A stretch of DNA of 64,000 nucleotides from Limnephilus marmoratus (lineage: Eukaryota > Arthropoda > Insecta > Trichoptera > Limnephilidae). Below the pieces are notes generated by a model. The model had not been told where the DNA came from. It searched no databases and saw only the letters and a list, made by a program, of their open reading frames with translations. Within the stretch, counting starts at the first letter, position 1. Every line of letters begins with the position of its first letter. The stretch lies in the NCBI GenBank assembly GCA_917880885.1, contig OU862908.1, forward strand, positions 12,077,501-12,141,500, read 5' to 3'. A program made the translations under genes and the position numbers. This document shows positions 1-10,140 of this stretch, piece after piece.

Positions 1-82
1 TTCCTAAAATTAAGGTACAATACCTACATACCCATAATCATTTTGTTTATTCTCGTATACCCCACATTGGTCAGTAGTGAGT

Positions 83-1120
83 TGGCAAAATAAAGATATA
101 TTTAATAAGGTATAATTTAATTAAAAATATATATTTCCGCTTCGTTAAAGTGTAAATCACTCTACGTACTGCCCTAGCAAATGTCCAGAAATATATTACT
201 AATAGAAAATATGTTTGAAAAGGATGTAAAAATATTTAATAGCCGGACCTTACGAAGAACGGCTGCGTGGCTTTTTTCAAACAGAACTTAATGTTGCATT
301 CGAGGCCAAAATACACAACCAAATGTAATAATATTTATTTAATAAAAAAGTAGAGTAAATTTCCTAATACGGATATGTGGTATTTTATTTGTGTTTTAAA
401 TGAGAAAATATAGGCCTTTACAGAAATCCCCTTTTTTATGATTTTAGAGGCAACTTTGGCAATTATTTGTCAGTTAATGAAAATTAATTTTGGTCTGTAT
501 ATTACAGCAATATGATGAAATAATAATAGAAAAAATTAAATTATCAAACAATGCAATTTTATGAAAGCATATTTAAATTACAAATTACCGATTTACGCTG
601 GAATACAAATTAGTCGTCTAAAAATAAAAAAAAACTCGAGGAATTTTTTTTTATTATATTAGCACAGTAGATAGGCAAGATTATTTTATTTTATTTTTTG
701 AAATAATTATAATTAACTAAAAAAAATTACAAATTTGGCTCTAAAATCATGCAAAATTGAATTCTTTAATGTATTTTGTAATTTTAAATATAAATAAATA
801 ATTTGACATATATCTTTCCTAGACATTTGCTATATCTTTTGATTAAAAAATATTATTCTGTTTGGTTGGATATTTTGGCCTCAAATCCAAAATTAAATTT
901 TGTATGAAAAAGGCCGTGCAGCCATTCCTCGTAAGGTTCTAGCTACTAAACATTTTTACATCCTTTTCAAAGATATTTTCTATTGGTAATATTTTTCTGG
1001 ACTTTTGCTAGCGCAGTACATATATTATATATAGGCATTAATTTTGCTAGTAATTTACACTCTAGCGAAGAGGAAATATATATTTTTAACTAACATTTAC
1101 CCCATATCTTTATTTTAGCG
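83..1120. mobile_element. Foldback element with arms of about 240-260 bp
   Basis: The segment at about 83-324 reappears in inverted orientation at about 860-1120. Both arms contain aaaataaagata near the outer end, a block reading GTCCAGAAA, the string GAAAAGGATGTAAAAAT, and GAGGCCAAAATA at the inner end. The arms differ by many substitutions and by a small insertion in the right arm, so the copy is old. The roughly 530 bp between them is very AT-rich and has no coding frame. Long arms around a non-coding core are typical of foldback or non-autonomous DNA transposons. I see no clear target-site duplication, and the superfamily cannot be named from the sequence. Confidence 0.75.
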
Positions 1121-2309
1121 TTCCCCTTAAGAGCCCAGTACGTAGAACGTCCCAATTTATTTTATTGTTTCACTAGAGAGATTATAAATTGCGACAGTAC
1201 GATTTTGCGATATTTTGACATAAAATGGTTACATTTAATTAATCGATATTTAAATGTTTAGCCACTTCAACATATTGCTCAGATTTTCTCTCGCACCGGG
1301 AACGGGTAGGTAATCTGTTTATTGAAAAAAATCGTATACTCAGCGAGTCACAGGTACTGCGGGTGGGTACTGGGTACATATGGAGTTAGTAGTCCTCGCG
1401 CTGCACTCATATACATACATTACTCGATAAAGGAAGCCGCGCGTGCTCCGTGAATGCACATTACATTCGCTGGTTCCCATTCATTCGATTTATCTCCAAA
1501 TCTGTTAGTAAACACATTAATATGGCAGGTCTTTTGGAAAAATTTCCGGTCATTCACGCCGGGTAGGCGGGAAGTGAAATAAAAACACGAATGTATGGGG
1601 ATGAATAAATTTACTTCTCATGTAAATTTTCATATGGGGTCCGCGCGAGGCTTTCACGGATAACGGAAACCCGCTGAAATCTGCCGTATCAAAGGCCTAT
1701 GTTCCCAGTTCCCAGTCTCGAGGGGGGTTTTTCTGGATACATTAGTCAAAATTGTGACGCTTTTTTGGCGAAACATACGGAACAATTCCGGGGGAACATT
1801 GAATAATAAGAACGAATACATTTATTAGACGATATTTGTATCTGGACGTGCAAACATGAACATTGGTTATTTTCAATACGAATTTCACATCATAAATAAA
1901 TAATCCATCTTGAATGCCCATTTCTCTCCGAAATAAAGTGTAATTGAAGAATTGTAACTTTAAAAATACATTTACATCGTAAAGACAGGGAAGAAAGAAG
2001 ATGTGAATAAAAAAAGTTCTAGCTACGTACAGTAACATGCAATAGAATATATACAGAGCAAGCAATACACCCATTTTATTAGAAACATCTAAAACATATC
2101 ATGAGCGTACGAGAAAAGTAAGATATACGAGGAGTGTGTATTTGAATAAATTTTACCTATTTACACATATTAGAAGTAATGACTGTTAAAAAGTAACAAA
2201 TCTGTTTAAGGAATTTATAGGAAAATCTGAAATCAGTCGTCAGACAGTTTCTACATTGTGGTAGTAATCAATAATAATTATGCGAGAAATGATTCATTCA
2301 ATAATCTTT
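1121..2309. other. No recognisable gene
   Basis: Mixed composition with a CpG-richer patch at about 1270-1720. The longest open frame (about 1742-2074, minus strand) is cysteine/phenylalanine-rich low-complexity translation with no domain I recognise, and I do not call it a gene. Confidence 0.5.
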
Positions 2310-2611
2310 ACTAGGTATAAAATGAAGTCGCTCACGCTGTTTGTGCGCTTAGATCTTTTAAACTACGCAACGGATTTTCATGTGGTTTTCACCAATAGAT
2401 AGAGTGATTCACGGGGAAGGTTTTTAGGTATATAATTTGTCAAGGTTTTGTGTAAATTGGTTGAAATACATAATACATCTGGCCGAGCGGCAACGGGCAG
2501 TGGATAGCGGGCAACGGACTGACAAACGGGCGGTGTGGATTTGATTTAACAGATGGCGTTGGTTATAAAGATTTCGTTAGCCACAGCAACGTATGGCCGG
2601 GTCTGCTAGTA
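2310..2611 (-). repeat. Interspersed repeat, family X, copy 1
   Basis: Read on the minus strand it starts near CTAGCAGACCCGGCCA, passes through a GCCCGCTATCCACTGCCCG-type tract, and ends with ATGAAAATCCGTTGCGTAG and a block ending in ACTTCATTTTATAC. The same order recurs at 15515-16028 and 45998-46313 on the plus strand. There is no open reading frame. Ends of this kind are widespread in insect genomes. I cannot decide whether this is a LINE or SINE tail or a Helitron relative. Confidence 0.8.
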
Positions 2612-2729
2612 TATTAAAAAGAAAATGCGTACCTACGCATTACAAGTAGGGTTTTTAGAGTAAAGAAAAACGAAAGAAAGAGAAAAGAGGGTGATATTAT
2701 GTTTTTCGTAGAAAACATCTGAGTAGATT

Positions 2730-3089
2730 TTATTTTATTTATTAGCATTATAAACAGTCTGTACAAAATGCATAAATGACAGTGATAATAATATGTATGT
2801 CATAGACCAATAAAATAACGACAAATTGAAATTTAGAACCTTAACACAAAAATACACAATACCTATACCTGATATAAACAATTCTGATAAAGTGTATCTT
2901 CTTACTTAAATCTACAAAAGTAATTAACTGAAATTTTTCAAGGGTTTACATTTAAATTTTGATGGATATCAATAATATATTTCAGGAAGTGATTTTATTT
3001 GAATTCGAACTGCTAAAAGTAGGAGAGAAAATGTGGTCATACTAAAAATAAAAAAAGAGAAATACAGAAATCAATGAAATATTAAGTTA
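2730..3089 (-). mobile_element. LINE 3' end, family C, copy 1 (5' truncated)
   Basis: This segment matches 29300-29690 almost base for base: the shared stretch starts at a T-rich run and CATTATAAACAGTCTGTAC and continues to GAAATATTAAGTTA. In the second copy the match runs on into a LINE-like coding tail on the minus strand, so this is the 3' untranslated region of the same element, cut off before its coding part. The T-rich left edge is the poly-A end in reverse. Small indels separate the copies. Confidence 0.75.
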
Positions 3090-4347
3090 TTAGTTGTTAC
3101 CGAAATATCAAATATACCTATCTATGATTCTATCAATTTATGTAGTATTCTATCAAATTATAAAAATAGATAACACACTTACGGAAAAAAAAATCTTTCT
3201 TAGATCGTCACAATATGTTTTAGTCAAGCAAAATACATACCAAGTTCAATATGAAAATTCATGCTAATAAGATAAATCTTATTATATATATATATAATAA
3301 ATATACAACACATGCGTCTAAATATAAAATAAATAGTAATTTGCTGCCTCAAACGATCCGATTTTTGATCTGAAAATCAAATATTATGTTAATTCTATTA
3401 GCTGGAATGAGGCAATTACGACTTGCGGGAGTTAAACCTAAAAGCCGTAGATAGTTTCCGTCATGTGGTGAGGTTACTCTGACGGAGTACTAACCAAATA
3501 TTACCCACTGCCACTGGCTAAACTGCTTGTACGGTTTGATGTTTGAATAAACATTGGAAATTCAATTCCTAAGTGTGCGCAGCGTACCCACTGAAGGTTA
3601 ATATTATAACTAGATGAAAAGTATTCGAGAGAACCGTTTCTCATTAACCTTACGACACCCGAATTAATTAACACGTGGCGATAACAACAACAAAAGTGCT
3701 GAAAATTCCGCTGGAAAAGTGTTTTTTAAATAAAATACTGGAGTCAAAATTGAAACAAAATGAGTAACACGTAATTTCAGATCAATTTGTCATATTTAGA
3801 TAAAGCTTCCAGACTTGAAACATTACGTGAAAAACAACCCCCGGCAGTATCGTAGTAAGTAATTTCTTGATGTTTTTTATTGAAGAAAGGATGGCAATAA
3901 AACCGAAAAATTAATTAGCTTTAGAAAAGCTAACAGTTCTTGAATACTTTAAAATCATTGGATATATTTTCAAATGTAAGGACCCTGACATCATCCAATT
4001 TCAATAAATTCACGGGGTGAGGTTTGTCTAGGTCAATTACTGCGTGACGGGCCAGATCGGGAGAAACTGGTTGATACGTACAATAACATAAATCCTTTTT
4101 ATTTCTGTTTTAAATGTTACACAGCAAGTCTTAAATTTACATTGAAAGCTCGATGGTGTAAAACTTACTGTTAAGCCTTCGGAGATCAAATTACAATCAC
4201 AACATATTTCCATTAATATTGACGTAAAGTATGTAATCCTATAAATATGAAATAAAATGAAAAAGGTCCTGGTTGCTGCTAAATCAATCGGAATCTCAGA
4301 GGTTTAATTAATCTAGAAACTAGTAATTGTAGTAATTGCTCTTTCCT
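3090..4347. other. No gene; one short LINE fragment
   Basis: AT-rich DNA. The only recognisable piece is at about 4013-4035, where GGGGTGAGGTTTGTCTAGGT matches the LINE tail at 56396-56416. A tatatatata run lies at about 3280-3300. Confidence 0.45.
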
Positions 4348-4432
4348 ACGACACGGGTCTCTTTAAGATACGTGTTCATTCCTTCCTTTCATCAAAAATA
4401 CCCTCCACACAGCATCTTCTAAGATGACATAA
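4348..4432 (+). mobile_element. LINE family A 3' fragment
   Basis: CACGGGTCTC, TTCATTCCTTCC and CCCTCCACACAGCATC follow one another here in the order seen, reverse-complemented, at 41060-41130 and 62090-62150. It is a short, diverged 3' piece of the LINE family that has coding copies at those sites. Confidence 0.65.
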
Positions 4433-5480
4433 GAAGTTGTAATCTTAGAAGTCCTTTGTAAAGTTATTGTATAAAAAATGCTCTAAGACCAAGGGGTGTT
4501 CATTATGAACGTTGTTATTTCTAATTATATGAAAAGAAATAACTTTGTAAAAATCACTATATAAACAATATAATCAACATGTTTCGAAAACTAAGTTTTC
4601 TTCGTCAGGATAAGATTAATAATAAAAATAACAAAATACAAACAAGTATAGACAAATAAGAACTATAGACAAAATATTAATTATTTATTCAAAGTTATTT
4701 GTTTTCGTTTAATTAAAAATGATGCCACAAAGTATATTTGCAAAGTTTGATGAAGTTCTTGTTTATTTTCGGATTGAATTACTTAAAAAAAACATCAGTC
4801 TCTTCTTAATGAAACTACCTATATTCCATTAAAACGGTCGTGTGGCGGGGATTTTAGATTAAAAATCCGCGAATTGTGATTTAACAGAATGTTAGTATCT
4901 GTTTGCGAAGGATAATCCGATACCTCGGTAAAATGTTAGCCCGATAGGATTATGTTGTTTTCGCGCGGAGTTGGCGGAATTATAAATACAAGGGGAATAT
5001 TAACTTTTTTACTCATTAGTTAGCGCCTTGAAGCTTTCAAGATAATGCCACTTAAATTACGCTTTTATAGCTAACTAAATCTCAGATCCTCAACTAAATC
5101 TTTATAATAGAGATGAAAATCTGTTTTTTTTTTAAATCTCTGCACAAATTTATCGAACAGTGTGCAGAGACGTCAGGAATTGCGCTATTTTTATATTGTT
5201 ACTTCGAGAAAAATATGTTTATTTTATGATAATTTTGATTTTGTTCGGACGCTGAAGAAAAAAAAAAATAATTTGGCTGATTTATATAGCGCAATTTTAA
5301 CACATGACTTAAAAACATAAAAAGGACATCGAAGAATTGAATCGCGAGTCTAAATTTAAATATAATTGATAAACGTCGCCAAGCACCCAGTGTATTTGGG
5401 CATTTACAGGGTAAGAGAGGACTGCGGGCGGGTATTGACTAAACTAGCTCGAAAAACTGTTTTAAAACTTTCGATACTAA
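4433..5480. other. No gene; one GAAAC hairpin motif
   Basis: AT-rich DNA without credible coding sequence. At 4578-4611, read on the minus strand, a CTGACGA box is followed by a 6-bp stem (GAAAAC/GTTTTC) and then GAAAC. Similar motifs occur at three other sites and are reported separately. Confidence 0.5.
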
Positions 5481-5777
5481 TGGTGTACACAAACACAATC
5501 AAACTTCTACCCTTTAATAATAAAAAACACTGTTTCTGAAAAAATAAGAAAATACACAGATTTAGGAAATGAGATTAAAAGAATTTGGCATTCTCAGACT
5601 ATAAAAATATCACCATTTGTTATTTCGGCTACTGGCATTATACCTAGGTCTCTCATTCAAAATTTAGGCATATTAGATTTGTCAAAGAATTTATATATAA
5701 AAATGCAAAAATCAGTAATTTTAAATACATGTAGGATTAAAAAAGATTTTTTAAATAGGTTCCATAGGTTCAATTAG
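5481..5777 (+). pseudogene. LINE reverse-transcriptase C-terminal tail
   Basis: An uninterrupted frame with no ATG at its start runs from about 5481 to a TAG ending at 5777. From about 5532 it encodes VSEKIRKYTDLGNEIKRIW followed shortly by PFVISATGIIPRSL and KSVILNTCRIKKDFL. This order (K-Y-D-L-x-x-E-I-x-x-x-W, then V-I-S/G-A-x-G, then a Q-K-x-V-x-L-x-T-C-x-I-x-K/R-x-F-L motif) is the familiar C-terminal end of reverse transcriptases in one group of animal non-LTR retrotransposons. The catalytic domain is absent, so the copy is 5' truncated. The downstream DNA has no obvious poly-A end. The family assignment comes from remembered motif patterns and is moderately secure. Confidence 0.7.
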
Positions 5778-6226
5778 GAATTCCACAGAGCCGAATCCTC
5801 TGATATGAAAATATCTGGAGTCGGTGAATTATTTTCCCATTTGGTCTCTGGTAGGTTGACATGTTGTTCTTGTATTGTTTTGTATTCATAATACTTATAT
5901 AGTGCAATTGCATAGCGTTGATTGACTAGATGATCATTTGGGAAGTGTGTGAAAGGGTTTAGTTTTTCCTATGGGGAAAATTTAACCCGGACATTTAAAT
6001 CTGGAAAGTAATAATAATATTGCAGAGGAAGTGAAATGCAATTCATTCCATATTTTGAAATAACAAAAAAAAATACGAATGATTTGCCAATACTTCTAGT
6101 AAAAATGTCACAAAGACAATATTGATGGTTTATTGATGTTCTTTGCAAATGTATTGATAAATACTATACTTATACAATACTCGAATAATATACGATACTC
6201 AAAAAGTAAGTTGGGATCCTTAGGAC

Positions 6227-6607
6227 TGGTTGTTTCACAGAATTTGACCAAGTCATCAAATGTCAAAGCTAATTTTCAAGTTCTGTGAAAGTTATATTCA
6301 TGTTCTATTATCAGTGGCTGAGTTGGCAGCTCGTTTGGGTCCCACCTAGGAGTCGCGTGTTCGATTCCTTGGCTGGTTAAGTCCTCCATCACAACACAAG
6401 CAACGTATTCCGCTTACTGAGGTGGTAGTAGGAGATTTTCAAATATTATCAGGTTATTTGTAACCCAGGAATCTTTGTCTTTCTTTTAAAAATAATAATA
6501 AACTATGGGTCAGTTGTTTTACAAAACTGAAATAAAAACAGAGCTTGAAAAGAATTTAAAATTTACTTTAAAATTTGACGAAGTGTTCAAATTCTACAAA
6601 ACAAAAC
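6227..6607. mobile_element. MITE (family M1) interrupted by a SINE
   Basis: The left end reads GGTTGTTTCACAGAATTTGA and continues through TCATCAAATGTCAAAG and TTTTCAAGTTCTGT. The reverse complement of the right end gives GTTTTGTAGAATTTGAACAC, then TCGTCAAATTTTAAAG and TTTTCAAGCTCTGT. The arms are about 65-85 bp. The interior is taken up by a tRNA-derived SINE (6310-6499). A SINE-free relative lies at 32140-32350. There is no coding capacity, so mobility would have depended on a transposase from elsewhere. Exact ends are approximate. Confidence 0.7.
6310..6499 (+). mobile_element. tRNA-derived SINE (family S1), copy 1
   Basis: The head carries a pol III A-box-like TGGCTGAGTTGGCAGCTCG and a B-box GTGTTCGATTCC. 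A tRNA-unrelated body follows (ACACAAGCAACGTATTCCGC, then TTTTCAAATATTATC, then GTAACCCAGGAATC) and ends in TTTGTCTTTCTTTTAAAA. The same head and body, in the same order, occur in reverse at 36541-36722, which confirms a dispersed family. Copy 1 has about 18 extra bases between the A-box and B-box. It sits inside the M1 MITE and must be the younger insertion there. Confidence 0.8.
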
Positions 6608-7226
6608 GGGACTAAAAATCTATTGGTACGATACACACTATTAAAACTTTTTTCTTGGCTACCTCAGTAGGTGCTATGATGAATGATGAATTAGATATTT
6701 TTAAACATTTTGAAAAGTGCACCGCAAGGGTTTTTTTTCATAATTAATTATCTCGGTTACTCGAGTACTTACATTACTTAAAACATAATTTATTAATATG
6801 ATTACATAATGATGGGGTTCCGTAATGCTCCTGTAAATGTCGGTTAGTACGGACCAAAGTAAATACACTCTCCCGGCCGAACTAACCTAACCGGCTTCCA
6901 TTAAGCGTCCTGTGTTTGCTCTCGAATTTCCGACCATTTATGCACGGATTAATTTTAATGAATAATCAATACACGATTGCGCCGACACCGTGCAATATTC
7001 CTTCTTAAAAGCTCGCAGCACAACAGACTACACATTTAACGGAACAGCTGCGGAATTTTCCGGTTACCAGATCATTTTAATCCGTTTATCCGGGGAATAA
7101 TGGGCGGTTTCGGAATACATTCTGATATAATTGACGTATTTTACAAAAGGACCATAAATGTATTAAAGTTTATTTTAGAAAGTAGTTATCTGTGATGACT
7201 GACCTAAAACTGAAAAAAAATCCTAG

Positions 7227-7528
7227 TTTTTTTTTTTTTTTACGTGAGCTCCACACAGGAGGCCCTGAGGAAAACAATTTCCCTCAGGGCCTATGTCATC
7301 TTTGGGGATGCTGTGTGGAGGGTTTTTTTAAGGAAAGGAAGGAGAGGAGAGTTCTGGGAAGGAAAAGGGTTTAAGGGGTGGGTAGGAATCTGGGGTTCAG
7401 TGTGTCTTGGTCATCCGCCTCCAAGACCTAGACAAACCTCACCCCATGAACCCGGGCACCCCTGCTAAATCACCAAACGTAGCGAACCACTTGGGGTGAC
7501 CTATGGCAGAGTAGTTGGACCCAATTAA
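7227..7528 (-). mobile_element. LINE family B 3' end (5' truncated)
   Basis: A T-run at 7227-7241, the poly-A tail in reverse, is followed by CTCCACACAGGAGGCCCTGA and a perfect 10-bp hairpin (GGCCCTGAGG/CCTCAGGGCC). GATGCTGTGTGGAGGG and an aaggaaaggaagg-type tract follow, then CACCTTGGGG-type sequence shared with 31371-31860 and, inverted, with 56310-56705. The terminal 3' sequence is shared with family A, whose copies at 41 and 62 kb carry coding sequence directly upstream. Short open frames across this copy are incidental. Confidence 0.75.
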
Positions 7529-7599
7529 AAAATATATATTAACTAATTTATTATTCGAATTTTCACACGCAGTAATTAATTCTTTATGGCTCTATATTA

Positions 7600-8065
7600 T
7601 TATAATTATAATATAATAACTTGATCAGAAAATTAAGTGCATTATACTTTTATCACGCATCATTACAAATTTATAAAGATGATATTCAAAATAAAGTTGC
7701 ACCCTTTAAAAATAACAGAAATCTTAGACAAACATCAATACTTCCTATTCCAAAATGTAAAAAAACAATAGGACAGTTAAATCATAAATATCTCGGAATT
7801 AATTTTTTTAATTCACTACCTGAAAAAATCAGAAACATGAACAGTAACATAAAAAAATTTAAAACTACGATTAAAAAATTATACTGAAATTTTGAACTGA
7901 ACAAAAAAAAAAAAATTGAACCAATGTAAGAACACCTCCCATACACACAAGCCCTGCTTATTTATGGGGGTACATCAAATACATGTATTATGTAATTAAT
8001 TACTGTATAAAATTTATTATAATTTATGTATCTTTTTGTAAATAAAAAAAATAAAAAATAATAAT
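7600..8065 (+). pseudogene. LINE ORF2 C-terminal tail with 3' UTR and A-rich end
   Basis: The frame ending at 7887 encodes a lysine/asparagine-rich tail that includes LSALYFYHASLQIYKD, then a block ending GQLNHKYLGINFFNSLPEKI, then a KKFKTTIKKLY terminus. The F-N-x-L-P-x-x-I pattern near the end is characteristic of LINE ORF2 C-termini, and the same layout appears at 44206-44511 (IFNLLPDNL). It is followed by an untranslated stretch and an A-rich end (aaataaaaaaaataaaaaataataataat) at about 8040-8067. The catalytic domain is missing. The product would have been the extreme C-terminus of an endonuclease/reverse transcriptase. Confidence 0.65.
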
Positions 8066-8204
8066 AATATCACTGTATTAAGTACATGGCTTTATTATGG
8101 AGACCTCAGCAAGGGTAAGCTACCCAGTGACGTCAACATTATTGAATTGAAGAGTTAAATAAACTAATGTATCAAAATAAAAATTACACAAAAAAATATA
8201 TAAA

Positions 8205-8461
8205 CCAACCGGTTTCGATTCGACCAGAACCTTCACAAGGGTTTTATAAAAACATACTAAATTAATTATAGAGTTACAGTGCGCAGGTAATACATGTAAG
8301 AGGAAGAGAGAACTTTGGTGAATTATATGATTTATAATTACTTTCCTCCGAGTGAGAGGTACGTATGTAACACAAAGATAAAATTGCAAGTACTGTTCAA
8401 ACGAGGGTGGTTGAATACATGAGGTGCATAAACAGTAAAGATTTTTCATAATTTGCAGCAC
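8205..8461 (-). repeat. Repeat-like segment with GAAAC hairpin
   Basis: Minus strand: GAAGGTTCTGGTCGAATC folds into a 5-bp stem (GGTTC/GAATC) and is followed directly by GAAACCGGTTGG. The open frame covering 8120-8461 on the minus strand is low-complexity translation that I do not recognise. The hairpin plus GAAACCGG motif recurs at 31176 and 39552, so I treat this as an interspersed element rather than a gene. The boundaries are guesses. Confidence 0.4.
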
Positions 8462-9764
8462 ACTAAATTGACAAAAATCAGCGTTTTCAGAAAACCAAGT
8501 TAGTTTATACTAAATATAATGTATTATTCGTTTCTATCCATTTACAATGAACCATATTGGATTAGTCAGGTTCACATTATCTTCGCTCTCTCCCTCACTC
8601 ATTTAGCCTTACAACATTCCTCAAATGAGATATTATGATCCCACTGGCACCGTTGGGACTTTTGTATTTATAATCAAATAAAAATTGACATTAATTATTT
8701 GTTAAATGTATTTTGCCTTTTCTGATTCTTCAAAAGGCGATTTTAAAAGCATACCATCGCATGATCCCATTAGGGCGTCGCGGCGTCGGTTTCGGCAGAA
8801 AAGGCGTCTCTCTGTGGCGGCGTTTCCGGTTCAGAGTGTCTGCTTCCCGGAAGTGGAGGCTCTGGGCTCTTGGCCGATACTCGGGGAGAAAGGAAGCTCT
8901 ACCAGGACAAGAGATTTGCAGCTCTGATTCCATTCAATAAATCGATAGTCGCGAATAAAAAACCCAAATTATTCAGAAAAATCTTCACACCCATCGCATA
9001 ATAACAAGACGAAGATGGTTTTAAAATGTTATTGAGAATGTAAAATATAGCGTTGTTTTTAAATGCACAGTGCTTTTAGGGTAGAATATGTTACATATTG
9101 TGTATGTTCTCTATAAATAACACAATGGTTGCGGAATGGAAATGAAATACTGGACTAAAAAGTCAGAGTAAGGCGAGACATACCACAGAGTTACGACCCG
9201 GCTTGAAACTTGAGACAAAACCCATTGAACAAATAATTTACTTTCTTCTAGAATTTTAAAATTGACGTTCCTTACGCTCTCCAACAAAGGGACTGAATAT
9301 TCTTTTAGAGGTCACGCTGGTTTAAAATGTTAAAAATATGCAAAATGCGTAACAACTCAGTTTAAAGGCTTTAGTTGTAATTTATTTAACGCAGACATTT
9401 CGTGAGACTTTTTATATTGAATTTGTGGCGAATAAAAAAAAGTCTACGCATCGAAATTCGAAACTTATAAGAAAAAAATCATTTCAATAAACCTGTCCTA
9501 TGTATGTACTGACACCATATAATAAAGAATAACACAAGGAGTTTCTTGTGGGCGTATTTCTATAATTCCGTGCAAAACTGTGCTTTCGAAACGTAAATGG
9601 GATGGAGTTTTCGTTTCATGCGAGTGTACGTGAGACGGAACGCTGGGAGATGGGCTAAATAGAGCATTTATTTCCATTCAAATTTATATGAAATGCACAT
9701 GTAGTGTTATATTTTTAATTCTGTGACTGACACTAGCAACTCGCAACTAAACTACGTTAATCTT
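8462..9764. other. No recognisable gene
   Basis: AT-rich apart from a CpG-rich block at about 8740-8920 that is open in several frames on both strands. That pattern reflects composition more than coding. No domain is recognised. Confidence 0.45.
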
Positions 9765-10140
9765 AATATATAAAAATGAAGTTTCTTTGTTTTTCCTTTA
9801 TTAGCAACCTAAACCATTCATCCGATTGCGATGAAACTTTTTTCAGTTTTTGTGCGCGTGCCCGCGAAGGTTTGGTGAGATCTGGCGTTATGAAATTTGC
9901 ATACAAATTTTGCAATAGGTGGCGCGCGAGTAGTTTGAAAAATGAGTATTTCATAGTTTTGCGACAGAGATGGAAGGAATGAGCGAAGATGACGGCAAAG
10001 ATAGGGAAGGTGGAAGGAGAACGCAGGAGGAAAAGGGGACGCGGAAGGGGAACGGGGGCGGGAGCGGGGACACATGGGAAAGGACACGCAGGTAGTAACA
10101 ATTTATTTATGTGGCATTGTAACGCATGCCGTGTTCTCGT
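9765..10140. mobile_element. Helitron-type fragment (related to 24829-25549)
   Basis: It begins with a TATAAAAATGAAGTTTCTTTG-like stretch and a block reading CCGATTGCGATGAAACTTTT, then TCTGGCGTTATGAAATTTG, a purine-rich tract (9970-10080, ggaagg/gggacg repeats), and GCATTGTAACGCATGCCG. The last three blocks, in the same order, are in the Helitron-like insertion at 24961-25160. Terminal structures are not visible here. Frames on both strands across the purine tract are compositional. Confidence 0.55.

Noticed and set aside
4578..4611. Functional hammerhead ribozyme
   Set aside because: An extra base sits between the first core box and the stem, and I cannot show a closing helix with a cleavage site. 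It is kept only as a motif worth testing.
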